This document shows positions 11,316 to 22,490 of a stretch of 64,000 nucleotides of DNA, in pieces. The DNA comes from Heligmosomoides polygyrus polygyrus (Eukaryota > Nematoda > Chromadorea > Rhabditida > Heligmosomidae), in NCBI GenBank assembly GCA_947396885.1, contig OX377205.1, positions 76,232,969-76,296,968 on the forward strand, written 5' to 3'. The notes beneath the pieces are model-generated. The model saw only the letters and a list, made by a program, of their open reading frames with translations. It did no database searches and was not told the DNA's origin. Position 1 is the stretch's first letter, and each line of letters opens with the position of its first letter. The position numbers were made by a program, and so were the translations under genes.

Positions 11316-11593
11316 TAACAGTTATGATGTCATTGCCTTAACTGAGACATGGTTGTCCACCATAAATGAACTACGCCCATTTCTAGGTATCGCAAATGGT
11401 CAAATGGCAATAAGTGTAATAGAAAGAATAAGAAAGGTGGAGGGGTCATGCTGCTTTTAAAAAGTCGCACATAAACTGATTTTTCATGAATTTGTAAAGG
11501 GCTCCTATGAGATTTTAGTATGTGACATCGGTGAAAATGCTAGCGCTCTACGCTTCACAGTCTTGTACAGAGCTCCATCATGCGACATCAGGC

Positions 11594-11606
11594 AATCCTT
11601 TAGGTT
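11594..11606. repeat. Target-site duplication of the nested RTE (left)
   Basis: AATCCTTTAGGTT here and AATCCTTCAGGTT at 18650-18662 (12 of 13 identical). Using one copy, the CR1 frame reads through. Confidence 0.9.
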
Positions 11607-11619
11607 CACCTGTGTCACC

Positions 11620-12045
11620 TGCCGTTCCGTTGATCATCGACTTGCTCTAGCGGGCGCCAGCAGCGTCTCCATTCGTCCCTGTCGCGTGACAGAGTGCTCC
11701 AATGGATCCTCCTCGCTCGAGGGGCACGAAGAGCGTCATATCTGTCGTTCAGGGCTTTCACGAAGAAGTCCGACCAAAGCGTTGGTGGGTGTCCTGGTGT
11801 TCTTTTGACATCCCGCGGAATCCAGTCTGTGACGGCTCTCGTCCAGCGGGTGTCTGCGAATCGCATTACGTGGCCGGCCCACCTAATTTTCGACGACTTG
11901 GCCCATGCGACAGCGTCTCTGATCTTCGAACGTCGGCGAAGCTCGGAACTCCGGAGGCCTTCTCTCACTTGCGTGAGTCGTGTCACTCCGATCATCGTCC
12001 TCTCGATTCCACGCTGCGAGACGCTGATCGCTCGTATGGCCCAGG
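11620..12045 (-). pseudogene. RTE reverse transcriptase, C-terminal part beyond the insertion
   Basis: On the minus strand it resumes immediately after the fold-back with WAIRAISVSQRGIERTMIGV, then TRLTQVREGLRSSELRRRSK and WAKSSKIRWAGHVMRFADTR, ending near WRPLEQVDDQRNGR. Compared with the sister copy, a few codons (KQDEH) just downstream of the insertion are missing, and there is a short duplication around SSELRRRSK. It matches the 3' third of the RTE at 5.4-6.5 kb. Confidence 0.9.
12038..12045. repeat. 8-bp target-site duplication of the fold-back element (left)
   Basis: GGCCCAGG here and AGCCCAGG at 15681-15688. The uninterrupted sister RTE has a single AGCCCAGG (plus-strand sense) at the corresponding place. 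This confirms the duplication and its 8-bp length. Confidence 0.92.
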
Positions 12046-15000
12046 CAGAGTCAAGCTTGACGTTCGGGAATCGAAGGGGGGGGGAGGGGTCGTACTGTGG
12101 CCTCGTCTGGAGGGGGGTCGTGTTCTTCCGGTTTTGGCAGAGGACTCCCTCTTATTCTTCAGATTTTTAGGTGATGTTTTTAATTCTTAAATGTTGTTTT
12201 TTCCAGGAATGCTTACGAAGGTGTGAGTCTCTCCTTCATCCCGCGAAGTTGTAAAAATTAATATAAAAAGTTTCAAATAATGATTGCATTACTCGTTAAA
12301 AATAAAGATTTTCCGCCGGCAGATTTGGAATCAAGAACTTTCCATTTTTTCAGTTTTTTTTTCAGGAAGTCATGGACGCGACAGTTTTCTGCCTGAACGA
12401 GCGACATCTATGTCCCAAACTGCTGTTTATAAAATTTGAAGTGTCAATTGCTAAGGAAAATTAAGTGCTTTTCGTACAAGACTTTTAGAAGCACTCTTCG
12501 AAGCGATGACCGAGTGGCAACCGGAGGATGGACTTGTCACGGAACTAATTTTCTCTCTTCTGCTGGAAACAGCATCAGAAAGTGGAGTTGTACGCAATAA
12601 AGTTTTAATCCACGGTTTGACACACGGTAATAAAACCTGTTTTTCTGAAACGATCCACTGTATGAAAAGACGCTCCGATTTGTATGATTTGCCGAAATTT
12701 TTCGACACCGTTAATTACATGGAGGGCGCTATTTTTACAGCCTGCTTTTTAAAGCGTAGAACCCACACTTCTTGTTGTTTTAAAAGCTCTGTGAATTTTT
12801 TAGGGATTTCGCACAAACTCCTAAATATGGTAGGTTACGTGGAGCCATTGCGTTCTCCGACATCACCGATCGCCACTGAAAGATGGACTTCTCGCGGCAA
12901 AAAATTTCTACCTTCTGGAGGAAGAGCATCAGAGAGTGAAAACTGTGCCATCTTAGAGTTCAAGATGTGATTAATATACAATCAAAAACTAAGCTTCTTC
13001 GCAGCGATCTCCGATATGATCAGGGAGAATCGATTTGCAAATTCGCATTTTTTATTAAAAATAAATTTTTTACCTGAAACAGATCCCGCACACAGTTGAA
13101 ATCTTGCCACAAAAATACAAGTCTACAAGTCTTTTTCAATGCACAGTGTAAAAATCATAGTTTTCTGAAACGAATAGATTGGATCGATAACTGGTCGATA
13201 TGGCACCGACGTCATGGGAGCGGCGAAATTTGATGTTCACAAAAATGACTATAACTCGGTAAGTTTTTCACAATTTGAAAAAGCAATGGCTTTCTAAAAA
13301 TTAGAAGAAAAGGGCTTTCACATGATGTGAAAATAGATTCTAAAAAACTAGGTCTTTATACGGGGCGGAGGCCTTCGATTTTTGAGCAAAAAAAATGAAG
13401 TGATTTTGTATAAATAATTATATCCCGGTAGGTTTTTTGAATTAAAAAAAATTGCCAAAAATCAACCAGAAATCGAACCCTTCTGCCCCCTATGAAGACT
13501 TCCTTATTGAAAAACGATTTATGCATGGTCAGTTAGCATAATTCCTCTTTTTCAATATGCAATTAGGATTTTTGAATTTCAAAAAATGAACGGAGTTATG
13601 ATCATTTTTATGAAATCATTCCAATGTCGACGGTGCAGAGTCTGCGAGCAGTTTGAAATTCAAAAATCCCAATTGCTTTTTGAAAAATAGAGGAAAGACG
13701 CTTTCTAACCATAAAGAAACCAGTTTTCAAAAAAGGGATCTTCATACGGGGCGGGGGTTCGATTTTCGGCACGTATTTCTGCAACAGTGGACCAGAATTC
13801 GAACCCCCACTGCTCCCTATAAACACCTCCCTGTTGAAAACTATTTTCTATATGGTTTGAAAGCACTTTTTGTCTAGTTTTCAAAATGCTGTTGAATCTT
13901 TTAAAATTCAAAAACTTACCGGGATATAATTATTTATACAAAATCACTTCAATTTTTTCACTCAAAAATCGAAGGCCTCCGCCCCGTATGAAGACCTAGT
14001 TTTTGAAAACCGACTTTTATACTGTACGAAAGATTTATTTCTAGTTTTTAAAAAGCCATTGGCTTTTTTTAATTTTGCAAATCTTACTGAGTTATAGTCA
14101 TTTTTGTGAACGTCGAATTTCGTCGCTCCCATTATCGACCAGTGGTCGATCCAATCTATTCGTTTCAGAAAACCATGATTTTTACACTGTGCATTAAACA
14201 AGACTTGTAAATTTTTGTGACAAGATTTCAACTGTGTGCGTGATCTGCTTCAGGTAAAAAATTATTTTTCATGAAACATGAGAATTTGCAAATTGATCCT
14301 CCCTGATCATATCGGAGATCGCTGCGAAGAAGCTTAGTTTTTGATTGTATATTAATCACATCTTGTACGCTAAGATGGCACAGTTTTCACTTCCTGATGC
14401 TCTCCCCCAGAAGGTAGAAATTTTTTGCCGCGAGAAGTCCATCTTTCAGTGGCGATCGGTGATGTCGGAGAACGCAATGGCTCCACGTAACCTACCATAT
14501 TTCGGAGTTTGTGCGACATCTCTGAAAAATTCTTATTGTTTAAAACAATAAGAAGCGGGGGTTCTACGCTTTAAAAAGCAGGCTGTAAAAATAGCAGTCT
14601 CCATGTAATTAACGGTGTCGAAAAATTTCGGCAAATCGGAGCGTCTGTTCATACAGTGGATCGATTCAGAAAAACAAATTTTATTAACGTGTGTCAAACT
14701 GTGGATTAAAACTTTATTGCGTAACTCCACTTTCTGATGCTGTTTCCAGCAGAAGAAAGAAAATTAGTTCCGTGACAAGTCCATCCTCCGGTTGCCATTC
14801 GGTCATCGCTTCGAAGAGTGCTTCCAAAAATCTTGTAGGAAAAGCACTTAATTTTCCTTAGCAATTGACACTTCAAATGTTATATACGGCAATTTGGGAC
14901 GTAGATGTCGCTCGTTCAGGCAGAAAACTGTCGCGTCCATAACTTTCGGAAAAAAAGCTGAAAAATGGAAAGTTCTCATTGGCTCCAAATCTGCCGGCGG

Positions 15001-15680
15001 AAAATCTTTATTTCTAACGAGTAATACATCATTACTTGAAACATTTTTATATTAATTTTTACAACTTCGCGGGACGAATGACAGACTCCACACTTTCGTA
15101 TGCAAAATTTCTGGAAAATCCATCCTCCGATTGCCATTCCGTCATCGCTTCCGAGAGTGTCTAAAAAATTTTTGTTGATAATGCACTCAAGTCAGCTTTA
15201 GAAATTAACACTCGGCATTGTATAGAATACAATTTCGAATGCAGATGTTGCTCCTCCACGTACAAAAATCAACAAAAACAAAAATGTGCCGTCTCCACGA
15301 TATACCCGGAAAGCCTGAAAAGTTGAACTCGTTGTGATTAATTCGACAACTGCTCTCAAAAGTGCTTTATTTTCAACTGTAAACAAACAAAATATTATTA
15401 TCAAAGATTACATACACAAAACCTTTATCAGCGTTTTTCTAACAAACTACTAAATTAAGCAGTTACTCAGTAACACTCTTTCTTAAACTAATCTGACAAA
15501 GTGGAAGCTGCACCTGGAAAGAAGGACCTATTAAAGGGTACAAAAATCGCAAGAAAATTTCTAAAAAGTTCAATGCGGATAGGAGATAAAACGGTGGTCT
15601 ACACAAGGGGGTCGTACCAAATCTACTCTGGGAGGGGATCGTAAATTTTCGGCAAAAATCGAACCCTACGCTTGACCCTG
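12046..15680. mobile_element. 3.6-kb fold-back DNA transposon, 8-bp duplication (hAT-like), innermost layer
   Basis: Termini are CAGAGTCAAGC (left) and, on the minus strand, CAGGGTCAAGC (right). The two halves are inverted copies of each other over nearly their whole length. The 12360-12780 block (AGTCATGGACGCGACAGTTT; GATGACCGAGTGGCAACCGG; CTTTTTAAAGCGTAGAACCC) reappears inverted at 14550-14960. The centre is near 13620. There is no transposase gene: the ORFs inside are mirror pairs of non-coding arm sequence. The 8-bp duplication and CAG ends point to hAT-type mobilisation in trans (inference). A second copy begins at 60842. Confidence 0.9.
13240..13960. repeat. Degenerate ~170-bp tandem units around the palindrome centre
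   Basis: Repeated elements within each arm include CTATAACTCGGTAAGTTTTT-like boxes (about 13249 and 13425; inverted near 13910 and 14080) and CTTCATACGGGGCGG boxes (about 13353 and 13736; inverted near 13980), spaced roughly 170-180 bp apart on the left side. The arms were therefore partly built by tandem duplication before or after inversion. Confidence 0.65.
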
Positions 15681-15688
15681 AGCCCAGG

Positions 15689-16323
15689 TCTCTGAGGCGT
15701 ATGTTAGGGCAGGAAGAACGGTAGAGTCCAATAGGTGGGCCCGGAGTCGAGCGTTCTTCGTCTTCTTCGCGACTTCTTCGACGCTCTTGAAAGCCCCCAA
15801 AGCCTCTCGTTTCCTTCTGCTCAGCTCTGGCGATAGGTCGTTGGCCATGTTGACTTCTCGACCCAGATAAACGCAGCTGGAGCACTCGGAGATGCTCGTT
15901 CCGTTGAGCGAGAATGGGGCATCAGAAACTTGTCCGTTCTCATTAACATCGTCATCGTAAGATTCAGCTGCAGTCCAACGTTCCCACATACGAGATCGAA
16001 GTCGGCCAGCATTCGCTCCGCCTGGCTGATGCTCGGTGTTATGAGCACCATGTCGTCAGCGAAGCGAAAATGATGTAGTTGCCGGCCGTCGACCTTCACT
16101 CCCATGTTTTCCCATTCTAGTTCGCGCATAATGTTTTCGAGGGTGGCGCTGAAGGGTTTAGGGGATATGGTATCCCCCTGCCGAACCCCTCTCTTTACAT
16201 CGATGACGACGTCGCTGTAGAATGATGAGATCTTGGTCGTGAATCCACTGTCAGCTCTCGAAGGACTCTGATGTACTGAGTAGGAACACCCTGAGTGAGC
16301 AGGGCGTCGATGACCGCTTCACT
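15689..16323 (-). pseudogene. RTE reverse transcriptase, central part, frameshifted
   Basis: It continues the 636-codon frame after the stop: EAVIDALLTQGVPTQYIRVL, then a 2-bp deletion near 16252 relative to the copy at 5.5 kb. MRELEWENMGVKVDGRQLHH and the active-site box FADDMVLI follow (about 16060 on the minus strand). A second frameshift near 15930-15950 moves into SDAPFSLNGTSISECSSCVY, and the frame runs to TYASETWA, where the fold-back element begins. The FADD box is intact. Confidence 0.88.
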
Positions 16324-18234
16324 TTAGACGGAGTCGAGTGCCTTCTTCAGGTCGATGAACGTAAGGCACAGCGGCAGCTTGTACTCTCGCGACACTTCGA
16401 TGAGCTTCGCAATGGTGTGTATGTGGTCGATCGTGCTGAATCCTCTCCGAAATCCTGCTTGCTCGCATGGCTGTCCTTCGTCCAGCGTTCTGCTAATCCT
16501 ATTCAGGATAACTCGAGTGAATAGCTTGTAGACTACGGACAGCAGGCAGATCGGGCGATAGTTGCCAATGTCGTGCACGTCTCCCTTCTTGTACAGCAAG
16601 ACGGTTCTGCTGGTCTTCCACTGAGATGGAACCTTGCACTCCGACAGGTAACGTGTGAAGAGCCGCGCCAGGGTGTTGATGAGCGTAGGCGGGAGGTTCT
16701 TCAGGTGTTCGGGTCTGATCCTGTCGGGACCGGGTGCTGTACGTTTCTTCACAGACGAGATGGCGTGTTGGATCTCGGAAGGTAGAACAGAGGGGAAGAC
16801 GTATCTATCCTGCGGAAGATGGCATGGGGGCAGGTTGACGTGGCTATCGAAGAGACCGGAGTAGAAGTCGTGGATGACCTTCTCCATGGTCCTTCTGGAA
16901 GAGGTGGCCGTTCCGTCAGGACGTCGGAGAGCGGTCATCTTGGTCTTGAAGTTGGCGAAATTCCGGCGGGCATTGCGGATGCTCAGACCTGCCTCTGCAG
17001 CTTCAGCCAACACTTCCGCCCTTCTCCCCTTAAGATCCTTCTTTATCGCCGCTCTGCATAGCCTCGCATGCTCGGACGTCAGTTGGTAGTTACCTGACGC
17101 TCGTGCTGCTCCACGCTGGCGTATCAGCTCGAGAGTTTCCGGAGACAGGCGTCTCTTGGTGGTCTTCAAGCTCTCGGCTCCCTTAGCACTATCGCGGAGA
17201 TGCTGCACAAAGTGGTCGTATTCCTCGTCGATGTTGTCCATGACGGTATCTTCCCAAAGGCCGGCAAGAGAGGTGTAGAGGTCCCAGTTGGTGGTCGTTC
17301 TGGGATTCCTCTTCTTGAACTTCGCGACCTTCTCTCTTTGGCGCGAAAAGCGGGACGTTGCGCGAAGGAGGCGGTGGTCCGATCCCGTGTAGAACTTGGG
17401 GACAACAGAAACGTCGGTCAGGCAATACTTGCGATTGAAGATGATGTGGTCGATATCGTTGTGGAACTGGCCACCGGGGGATTCCCAGGTCCATCGTAGG
17501 GAGGGAGGCTTCTGGAACTGTGAGTTTCCATGGATGGTCTTGGTCGACATGATAAATTCAGACAGCCTTTCACCTTGCTCGTTCCACTCCAAACCATGGG
17601 TTCCGATGTGAAGTTCTTCCGACGACCTTAGCGCTCCGATTTTGGTGTTGAAGTCGCCGACGGTCACCTTGTAGAAGGTGTGATCTTCCTTATAGAACTT
17701 CTCCAGCTCCACGTAGAAGGCTTCGACCTTATCGTCGTCGTAGTCGGATGTTGGGGCATACGCGACGAATACAGTCAAAGCTGGCACGGAACCACATCGC
17801 TTCAGTCGCAGACGTCCAATTCGGGTTGTCAGAGACTCGTACGAATCGATGTTCATGGCGAAGTGCATGTTGACGAGGACACCAATGCCGCCTACTCCCC
17901 TGCTGTCGCATGTTCCGAGGAACAGTTCTTCTCCGGAGTCGTAGCTGGCGTGTAGGGGGTGTTGTCTTCTCGTCTCGGTCGATCCGATGACGTCGTACTT
18001 GATCTTCCTGGCTTGCATCATCAGGTCCTCGACGGATGCTTCCGATGCGAGCGTGCGGGACTTGTAAGTACAGATCGCCATCCTAGTCCCTCTCAATTTG
18101 CGCAGCATGGTTAGGCCCTGAGATTTTAGCAGCCTCTCCGTACTCATCCTTCCCATCGCTGCAGAAATGGTGGCTCTTTCGGGGTCAGGGGAATGAGGCC
18201 CTTTAGTGCTATTGTGTTTGACTGGAGTACACAC
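16324..18234 (-). pseudogene. RTE endonuclease + N-terminal reverse transcriptase
   Basis: A 636-codon open frame. Endonuclease from about residue 52: AICTYKSRTL (an N is usual where K stands), TETRR with the catalytic Glu (about 87), VGDFNTKIG (192-200), DIDHIIF (260-266) and the terminal SDH (285-287). RT fingers and palm start near residue 480: RTAPGPDRIRPEHLK, TVLLYKKGDVHDIGNYRPI, CEQAGFRRGFSTIDHI, LTFIDLKKALDSV. A TAA then replaces the Lys codon found in the sister copy (VKTEAV), and a 2-bp deletion follows within about 70 bp. The protein nicked DNA and copied element RNA. Confidence 0.92.
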
Positions 18235-18649
18235 GAGTAGCTAGTCGGGCTCTGTCGTGCGGGCGAAGAACTCCGAGCAGCCAGCCAGACTGGCCGAAGA
18301 GACGGGACGAGACTTAAGGCGGCCTCGAATCGCCTCACATGTACTCCCAGTCTACCGAGTGCAAGCTTTTGGCCGGGCCGACACAGTTACAATCCGCACA
18401 GGCGCAAACACATCCACGCACACTGTGCATGAACATGCCGCTCCCACGCACAAGGAACGCGTCGACCCGACACAGCAGGAGCAAGGAGTCCATCCCCTGC
18501 ATCCCACCTGCGTCCCTGGGCAGTACACGTCGCATCGCATTTGGTTCGCGTTCAGCTCTTCAATCCACCACCCGGGGACGTGCCACGTGCGGCCCGAGAT
18601 CCCTCTTAACAAGGGAGCCCGAAGGCTCTCTATCGAGGGAGATCCGTGG
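18235..18649 (-). other. RTE 5' untranslated region
   Basis: GC-rich 415 bp upstream of the RTE ORF on the minus strand, ending exactly at the 13-bp duplication. It would hold the internal promoter. A short inverted repeat (GGGAGCCCGAAGGCTCTC, plus strand near 18615-18632) is at the extreme 5' end. Confidence 0.6.
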
Positions 18650-19054
18650 AATCCTTCAGGTTAGCTAAAGCAATAAGCGGCTTTTGCGCATGCAGTGTTC
18701 CTTGTGTACTCTTAGGAGATTTCAACCTGCCTAACATTGGGACACACAATAGGGATAATATCACAAATACATTCGAGGACATGTTTGAAGCTCACCAGTT
18801 CCAGCAGTTAGTGCATAGGCCGACGAGAGGGAACTCCTTCTTGGATCTAGCGCTCTGCAATTCCCCTAATTTTCTTCACGGCATAAATATTGGCCCACCT
18901 ATAGGAAGTAGTGATCATGCCACAATATCGTTTAATATCGCTAGAAATATAGGCCGTATTGTTGGTGAAGCTAAGTTGGTCAGAGATTTTAAAGCGGCAA
19001 ACTACACTAAAACTAAAGAGCACCTAGCTGATGCTGATTGGATAGGCATCCCTT

Positions 19055-20780
19055 AATAATGCTAATTCAGTCGATCAAATGTACGTACTACTACTTCATG
19101 TTCTCTATCACGCCATTGAATTATATGTGCCTATGAGGAAAGTGGATCCGCAAAAAATAGCCGTCCCGGTCTACCTCAAGAGGATGATGAACCGTCAAGT
19201 TTCTCTCTGGAATACAGCCACTGCTACTGGAAAGAACGTAGACTGGGAAAATGCGAAAGCTGCAGAAGAAAGGTGGATAAAGTGCTATCTCGATACAATC
19301 TCTACAAAGAAAAACGAACCATCTTTTCAAGTGACAAAACGGCTTTCTTTAGATACATAAAGTTCCGATCTAGAGGGAACAGATCTATCTCTAGCCTAGT
19401 GGATGCTGAAGGCACTTTTGAGTCGTCACCTAATGAGAAAGCAAGTCTTCTAGCTATTGAGTTTTAAAAAGTATTCATAAAACCTTCAGGAAGTAGTGCG
19501 GTGGTTTCTCCATTTCAAGGTCGTTTGCCATCCATATTTCCCCCCCCCCCCAGATGGAACCTACATTATGGTTTCACAAAGATGAAATTGCCGAGGTTTC
19601 GTCGAAGTGGCCCTAGTCTTCTTCGATTTTTCCAGACAATCTACCTTTTTTATCAAAAAGGTCATTAGTTTTATAGCTCTTCCTTTAAAAATAATTTTCA
19701 ATTCGAGTAATATGAAAGCGGATGTTCCTCGTAGGTGGAGACACGCGTTCATCACTCCGATTCCCCAAAAAGCCTCCATTTTTGGACCCGGGAAATTACC
19801 GGCCTGCCAGCATAACATCGCTTTTCGCGAGAGCTTTTGAAAAAATTGTTAAGAAACACCTGCTGCAACACATCTTAGACAATAGCATAATTTCTAAAGA
19901 TCAATTTGGATTTCTGAAACAGCGTTCGGTGGGAACAGCAGTTCTTAGCTCAATCAATGACTGGACTCTGGCTATAGAAAGAAAAAACCGTGTTGATGTA
20001 GTCTACTTTGACTTTTCCAAGGCCTTCGACAAGGTTCCTTTAGAAAAATTATTGTTCAAGTTGAAGACAACTGGAATTCATCCTATGGTTGTAGACTGGA
20101 TGAAGAGCTTCCTTGTAGATAGGACATATCAGGTGCGAGTAGGAGATAGCTACCCCTCGGCTTATTCGGTAACTAGTGGTGTGCCACAAGGAGGAGTACT
20201 GTCTCCACTCCTATTCCTTATATACACCTATGATATTCCTGACTCTGTCTCTAGGTTTTGTGTTACGTGCAAAATGTACGCTGATGACGTGAAGATTTAC
20301 ATAGAAGTCGACAAACCTGTTAGCTCTTCTGATGTTTAGGCCGCTATCGATTTTATCGCAAAGTGGGCTGAAGACACTTAATGGCATGGTTTTGAAACAG
20401 GTCACGGATGTTAGCGATTTAGGCGTCCTTATAAGCAGTGATTTAAGTTTTGACCTCCATTACAAATCGCTTGTAAAAAAAACTAACTTTCGTTCCTACA
20501 AGTGCTAAAAACAAATGATCCTCTAGCCCTCTTGCGTGCCTACAAATGCTACGTCAGACCTATTATGGAGTTCAGTGCCTCAATTTTCAATCCATGTCAC
20601 AAGAAAGACATCGATCTCCTCGAAAGCGTTCAGAATAACTACACGCGAAAGTTGTTCATGAGATGTTATAAAGTGGGATATGGAGATATTCCCAGCGGCT
20701 CTGATCGGGCGAGGCTACTTGGTATATCTAGTTTACGTAACAGAGGAGACAACAAACCTAATCACGTTATTTAAAGCCCT
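19055..20780 (+). pseudogene. CR1-like reverse transcriptase
   Basis: A linker region (19079-19467) is followed by RT: GNYRPASITSLFARAFEKIV (from about 19786), DQFGFLKQRSVGTAVLSSIN, VDVVYFDFSKAFDKVPLEKL, SGVPQGGVLSPLLFLIYTYD and the catalytic KMYADDVKIY (about 20272-20302). After a TAG at 20337-20339 the C-terminal thumb continues (RAYKCYVRPIMEFSASIFNP, 20547-20606). The YADD active site is intact, but frameshifts near 19470-19720 and 20340-20500 inactivate the ORF. A 12-C run lies at about 19540-19551. Confidence 0.85.
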
Positions 20781-21172
20781 CGCAGGGAAACTTTCCCTTG
20801 ATCCAATTGTATTTTTCGGAGGGCCACTTAGGAGAAACGTGTGAGGTAGACTTCGATTAAATGTTAAGGTTGCAAGGACACGGGTCAGGTCTCTCTTTCT
20901 CACCTACCACCGTCTTTGGGAGTTAAACCTATTTATCAGTGAACATGAAAATTTTGTTGGTATTTCTGTGCCTCACCTCAAACATCTGCTTGCGCAAAGT
21001 AGGTTAGCCTAGCTTGTTTCCTTTTTTTGCACTGTGTTCTGCTTTTACCACTTTTTTATTTGCGTTCTGCTTAATACCGCTTGATCATGTTGCTTTATGA
21101 TACGTATTATGTGTTATGCGTGTAATTCTCTTGCAATTCACGCCCTTAATAAATAAATAAATAATTTTTGTA

Positions 21173-22139
21173 TTACTTTTACAGTACCATATATAAGTAG
21201 AAAAACTGTTAGTACAAGATCACTGAAGAACATTTTTAGCTCAAAAAGATCCTTTAAGGTGAATCATATTTGGATAATGACCCTATTATTCGTTTATGGA
21301 ATGAGTTTTAAAGTTTCCTGCTCTTAAGGCACCATCAAAGTGTAAGCTACATTGTGGAGTCTCTTTTAACTGGTAGTGCATTCTACGTCACTCGTATCTT
21401 CAGCCTTTTGCAGCAACATATGGCAAATACGTGAATTTTCGGCTGACTCTGGTGACGCTCAATAGACGAACTAATTTCCGAGATTGATTCGAATAAGCAG
21501 CATCTTTCCTGATAGAGGAATGACATGGCTCTAGGAAAATTTAGTGTTTATCCAGAACCGTTATTTCTTGATCAAAATTTCAGGCGAAATTTCGGCAAAT
21601 TTTTTGTGTAATCAATATCCTTGTTTAAGAAAAAAGATTGACGGAGTTGGCGAAGCACATGTTATTATACTTTCCACTGACGTTTACACCACAAATCAGG
21701 TAAACAGTGAGAATAAGGCAAATGCATGACGGGATTTTAACGCTAAACCAATGTAGAAGTTCGGTCTCTCTAAAACGTGAACGAAAATGTAGAACGGACT
21801 AGATGGCTCTTAGGTCTTTGTAAACTCTAAAACTTTGCTGTGTCTAAAAACGTAAAATAACCAAAGAAACGTGATACTTTTCTGAGAAATTCTGAGAAGT
21901 GCACTAATCGAACTACAATTCAGCGTTTCGGCTTCTCCAAACACGTCTGACTGGTGTTCGCCTAGGTCTGGAAAATGCGGCTTTGTCGTCTTAAAATTCT
22001 CAAAGAAATTCAATCTTTGCTTCAAGAAAATGATGATGCAATGGTGATTCTGAGAGTAAACTGGGTTTTTCTAAGAGCCATCTTTTCCGTTTTTGGATAG
22101 ACTTTCTACATTTCCATATCATCATTTATCATCTATACC
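21173..22139. other. No recognisable gene; one short inverted repeat
   Basis: AT-rich. AGATGGCTCTTAG near 21802 recurs inverted as CTAAGAGCCATCT near 22072, with looser flanking similarity. This may be a decayed inverted-repeat element of about 300 bp. No coding signal. Confidence 0.35.
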
Positions 22140-22490
22140 TTGGTAGCTTTTTGTGTTCACACCGCTTACGTTGTGACAATGGGAATTGACTGCGGCGATC
22201 TATACATTGGGGAAACTGGGAGGGTGCTGGGCACTCGCGTAAAAGAACACCTTGCTGGTAAGAGGAGGCAAAGCTTACTAACGCCGCTTGGTAAGCATCG
22301 AAGGGAAGCTCACTCCGGGGACGACTTCAATGTAAAATGCACGGTGTTGTATCATGAAGACGAAATAGGAACCAGAAAGGCTCTCGAGGCCTTCTGGATT
22401 CACGAACGAAATCCAGCCATGGACAACAGAAACGAATGCATCTCCGTTACCAGTGAATTCCTGCCTTTTATCCGTTTGTGCGGGCTGTGA
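22140..22490 (+). pseudogene. Penelope-type GIY-YIG endonuclease domain
   Basis: 116 codons reading GIDCGDLYIGETGRVLGTRV and KEHLAGKRRQ, then KHRREAHSGDDFNVKCTVLY and TRKALEAFWIHERNPAMDNR. The GDLYIG...R...EH arrangement and a later Glu (LEAFWI) are the GIY-YIG nuclease fold as found at the C-terminus of Penelope-like retroelements. The upstream RT is absent, so this is a 5'-truncated copy. An alternative is a domesticated or host GIY-YIG exon, but the 3' context favours the retroelement. Confidence 0.7.

Larger units (their letters stand above)
11607..18649 (-). mobile_element. Full-length RTE retrotransposon, middle layer of the nest
   Basis: Minus-strand element inserted in the CR1-like element with a 13-bp duplication. 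Subtracting the 3.6-kb DNA transposon leaves about 3.4 kb, which is the full size expected for RTE. Order on the minus strand: 5' UTR (18649-18235), endonuclease plus RT ORF (18234 to about 15689), interruption at 15688/12038, then the RT C-terminus (12045 to about 11625). The 3' end is short repeats (CAGGTGACACAGGTG). The sister truncated copy at 5376-6527 lacks the interruption and gives the empty-site reference. Confidence 0.92.
10960..19054 (+). pseudogene. CR1-like APE-type endonuclease (discontinuous exons of one ORF)
   Basis: Visible catalytic motifs are LTETWLS (Glu, about 11336-11356), LLGDFNLPNI (Asp/Asn, about 18706-18740) and SSDHATISF (about 18907-18935). The pieces lie at about 10960-11000, 11316-11606 and 18663-19054. 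Removing the SINE and RTE, each with one duplication, restores a continuous frame at both joints, which shows the insertions were precise. The stretch 11460-11560 contains stops and a frameshift, so the protein is dead. The endonuclease would nick target DNA to prime reverse transcription. Confidence 0.85.
10915..21172 (+). mobile_element. CR1-like non-LTR retrotransposon, outer layer of a nest
   Basis: A 5'-truncated element of about 2.9 kb spread over 10.3 kb by insertions. Its endonuclease starts near 10930 (NLCRNSYD), is broken at 11014-11328 by a SINE, resumes with VIALTETWLS, and is broken at 11606/18662 by an RTE. It resumes in the same codon frame: LYRAPSCDIRQSFR joins LAKAISGF, then LLGDFNLPNIGTHN. 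RT follows at 19.7-20.8 kb. The 3' end is a TAAA/ATAA microsatellite (about 21149-21172), typical of such elements here. Confidence 0.85.

Noticed and set aside
12451..14730. Several ORFs of 65-154 codons inside the fold-back element
   Set aside because: They are mirror images of each other in the two palindrome arms and have no protein-family motifs; arm sequence, not genes.
16573..17955. Plus-strand ORFs overlapping the RTE ORF
   Set aside because: Antisense shadows of the long RTE coding frame.
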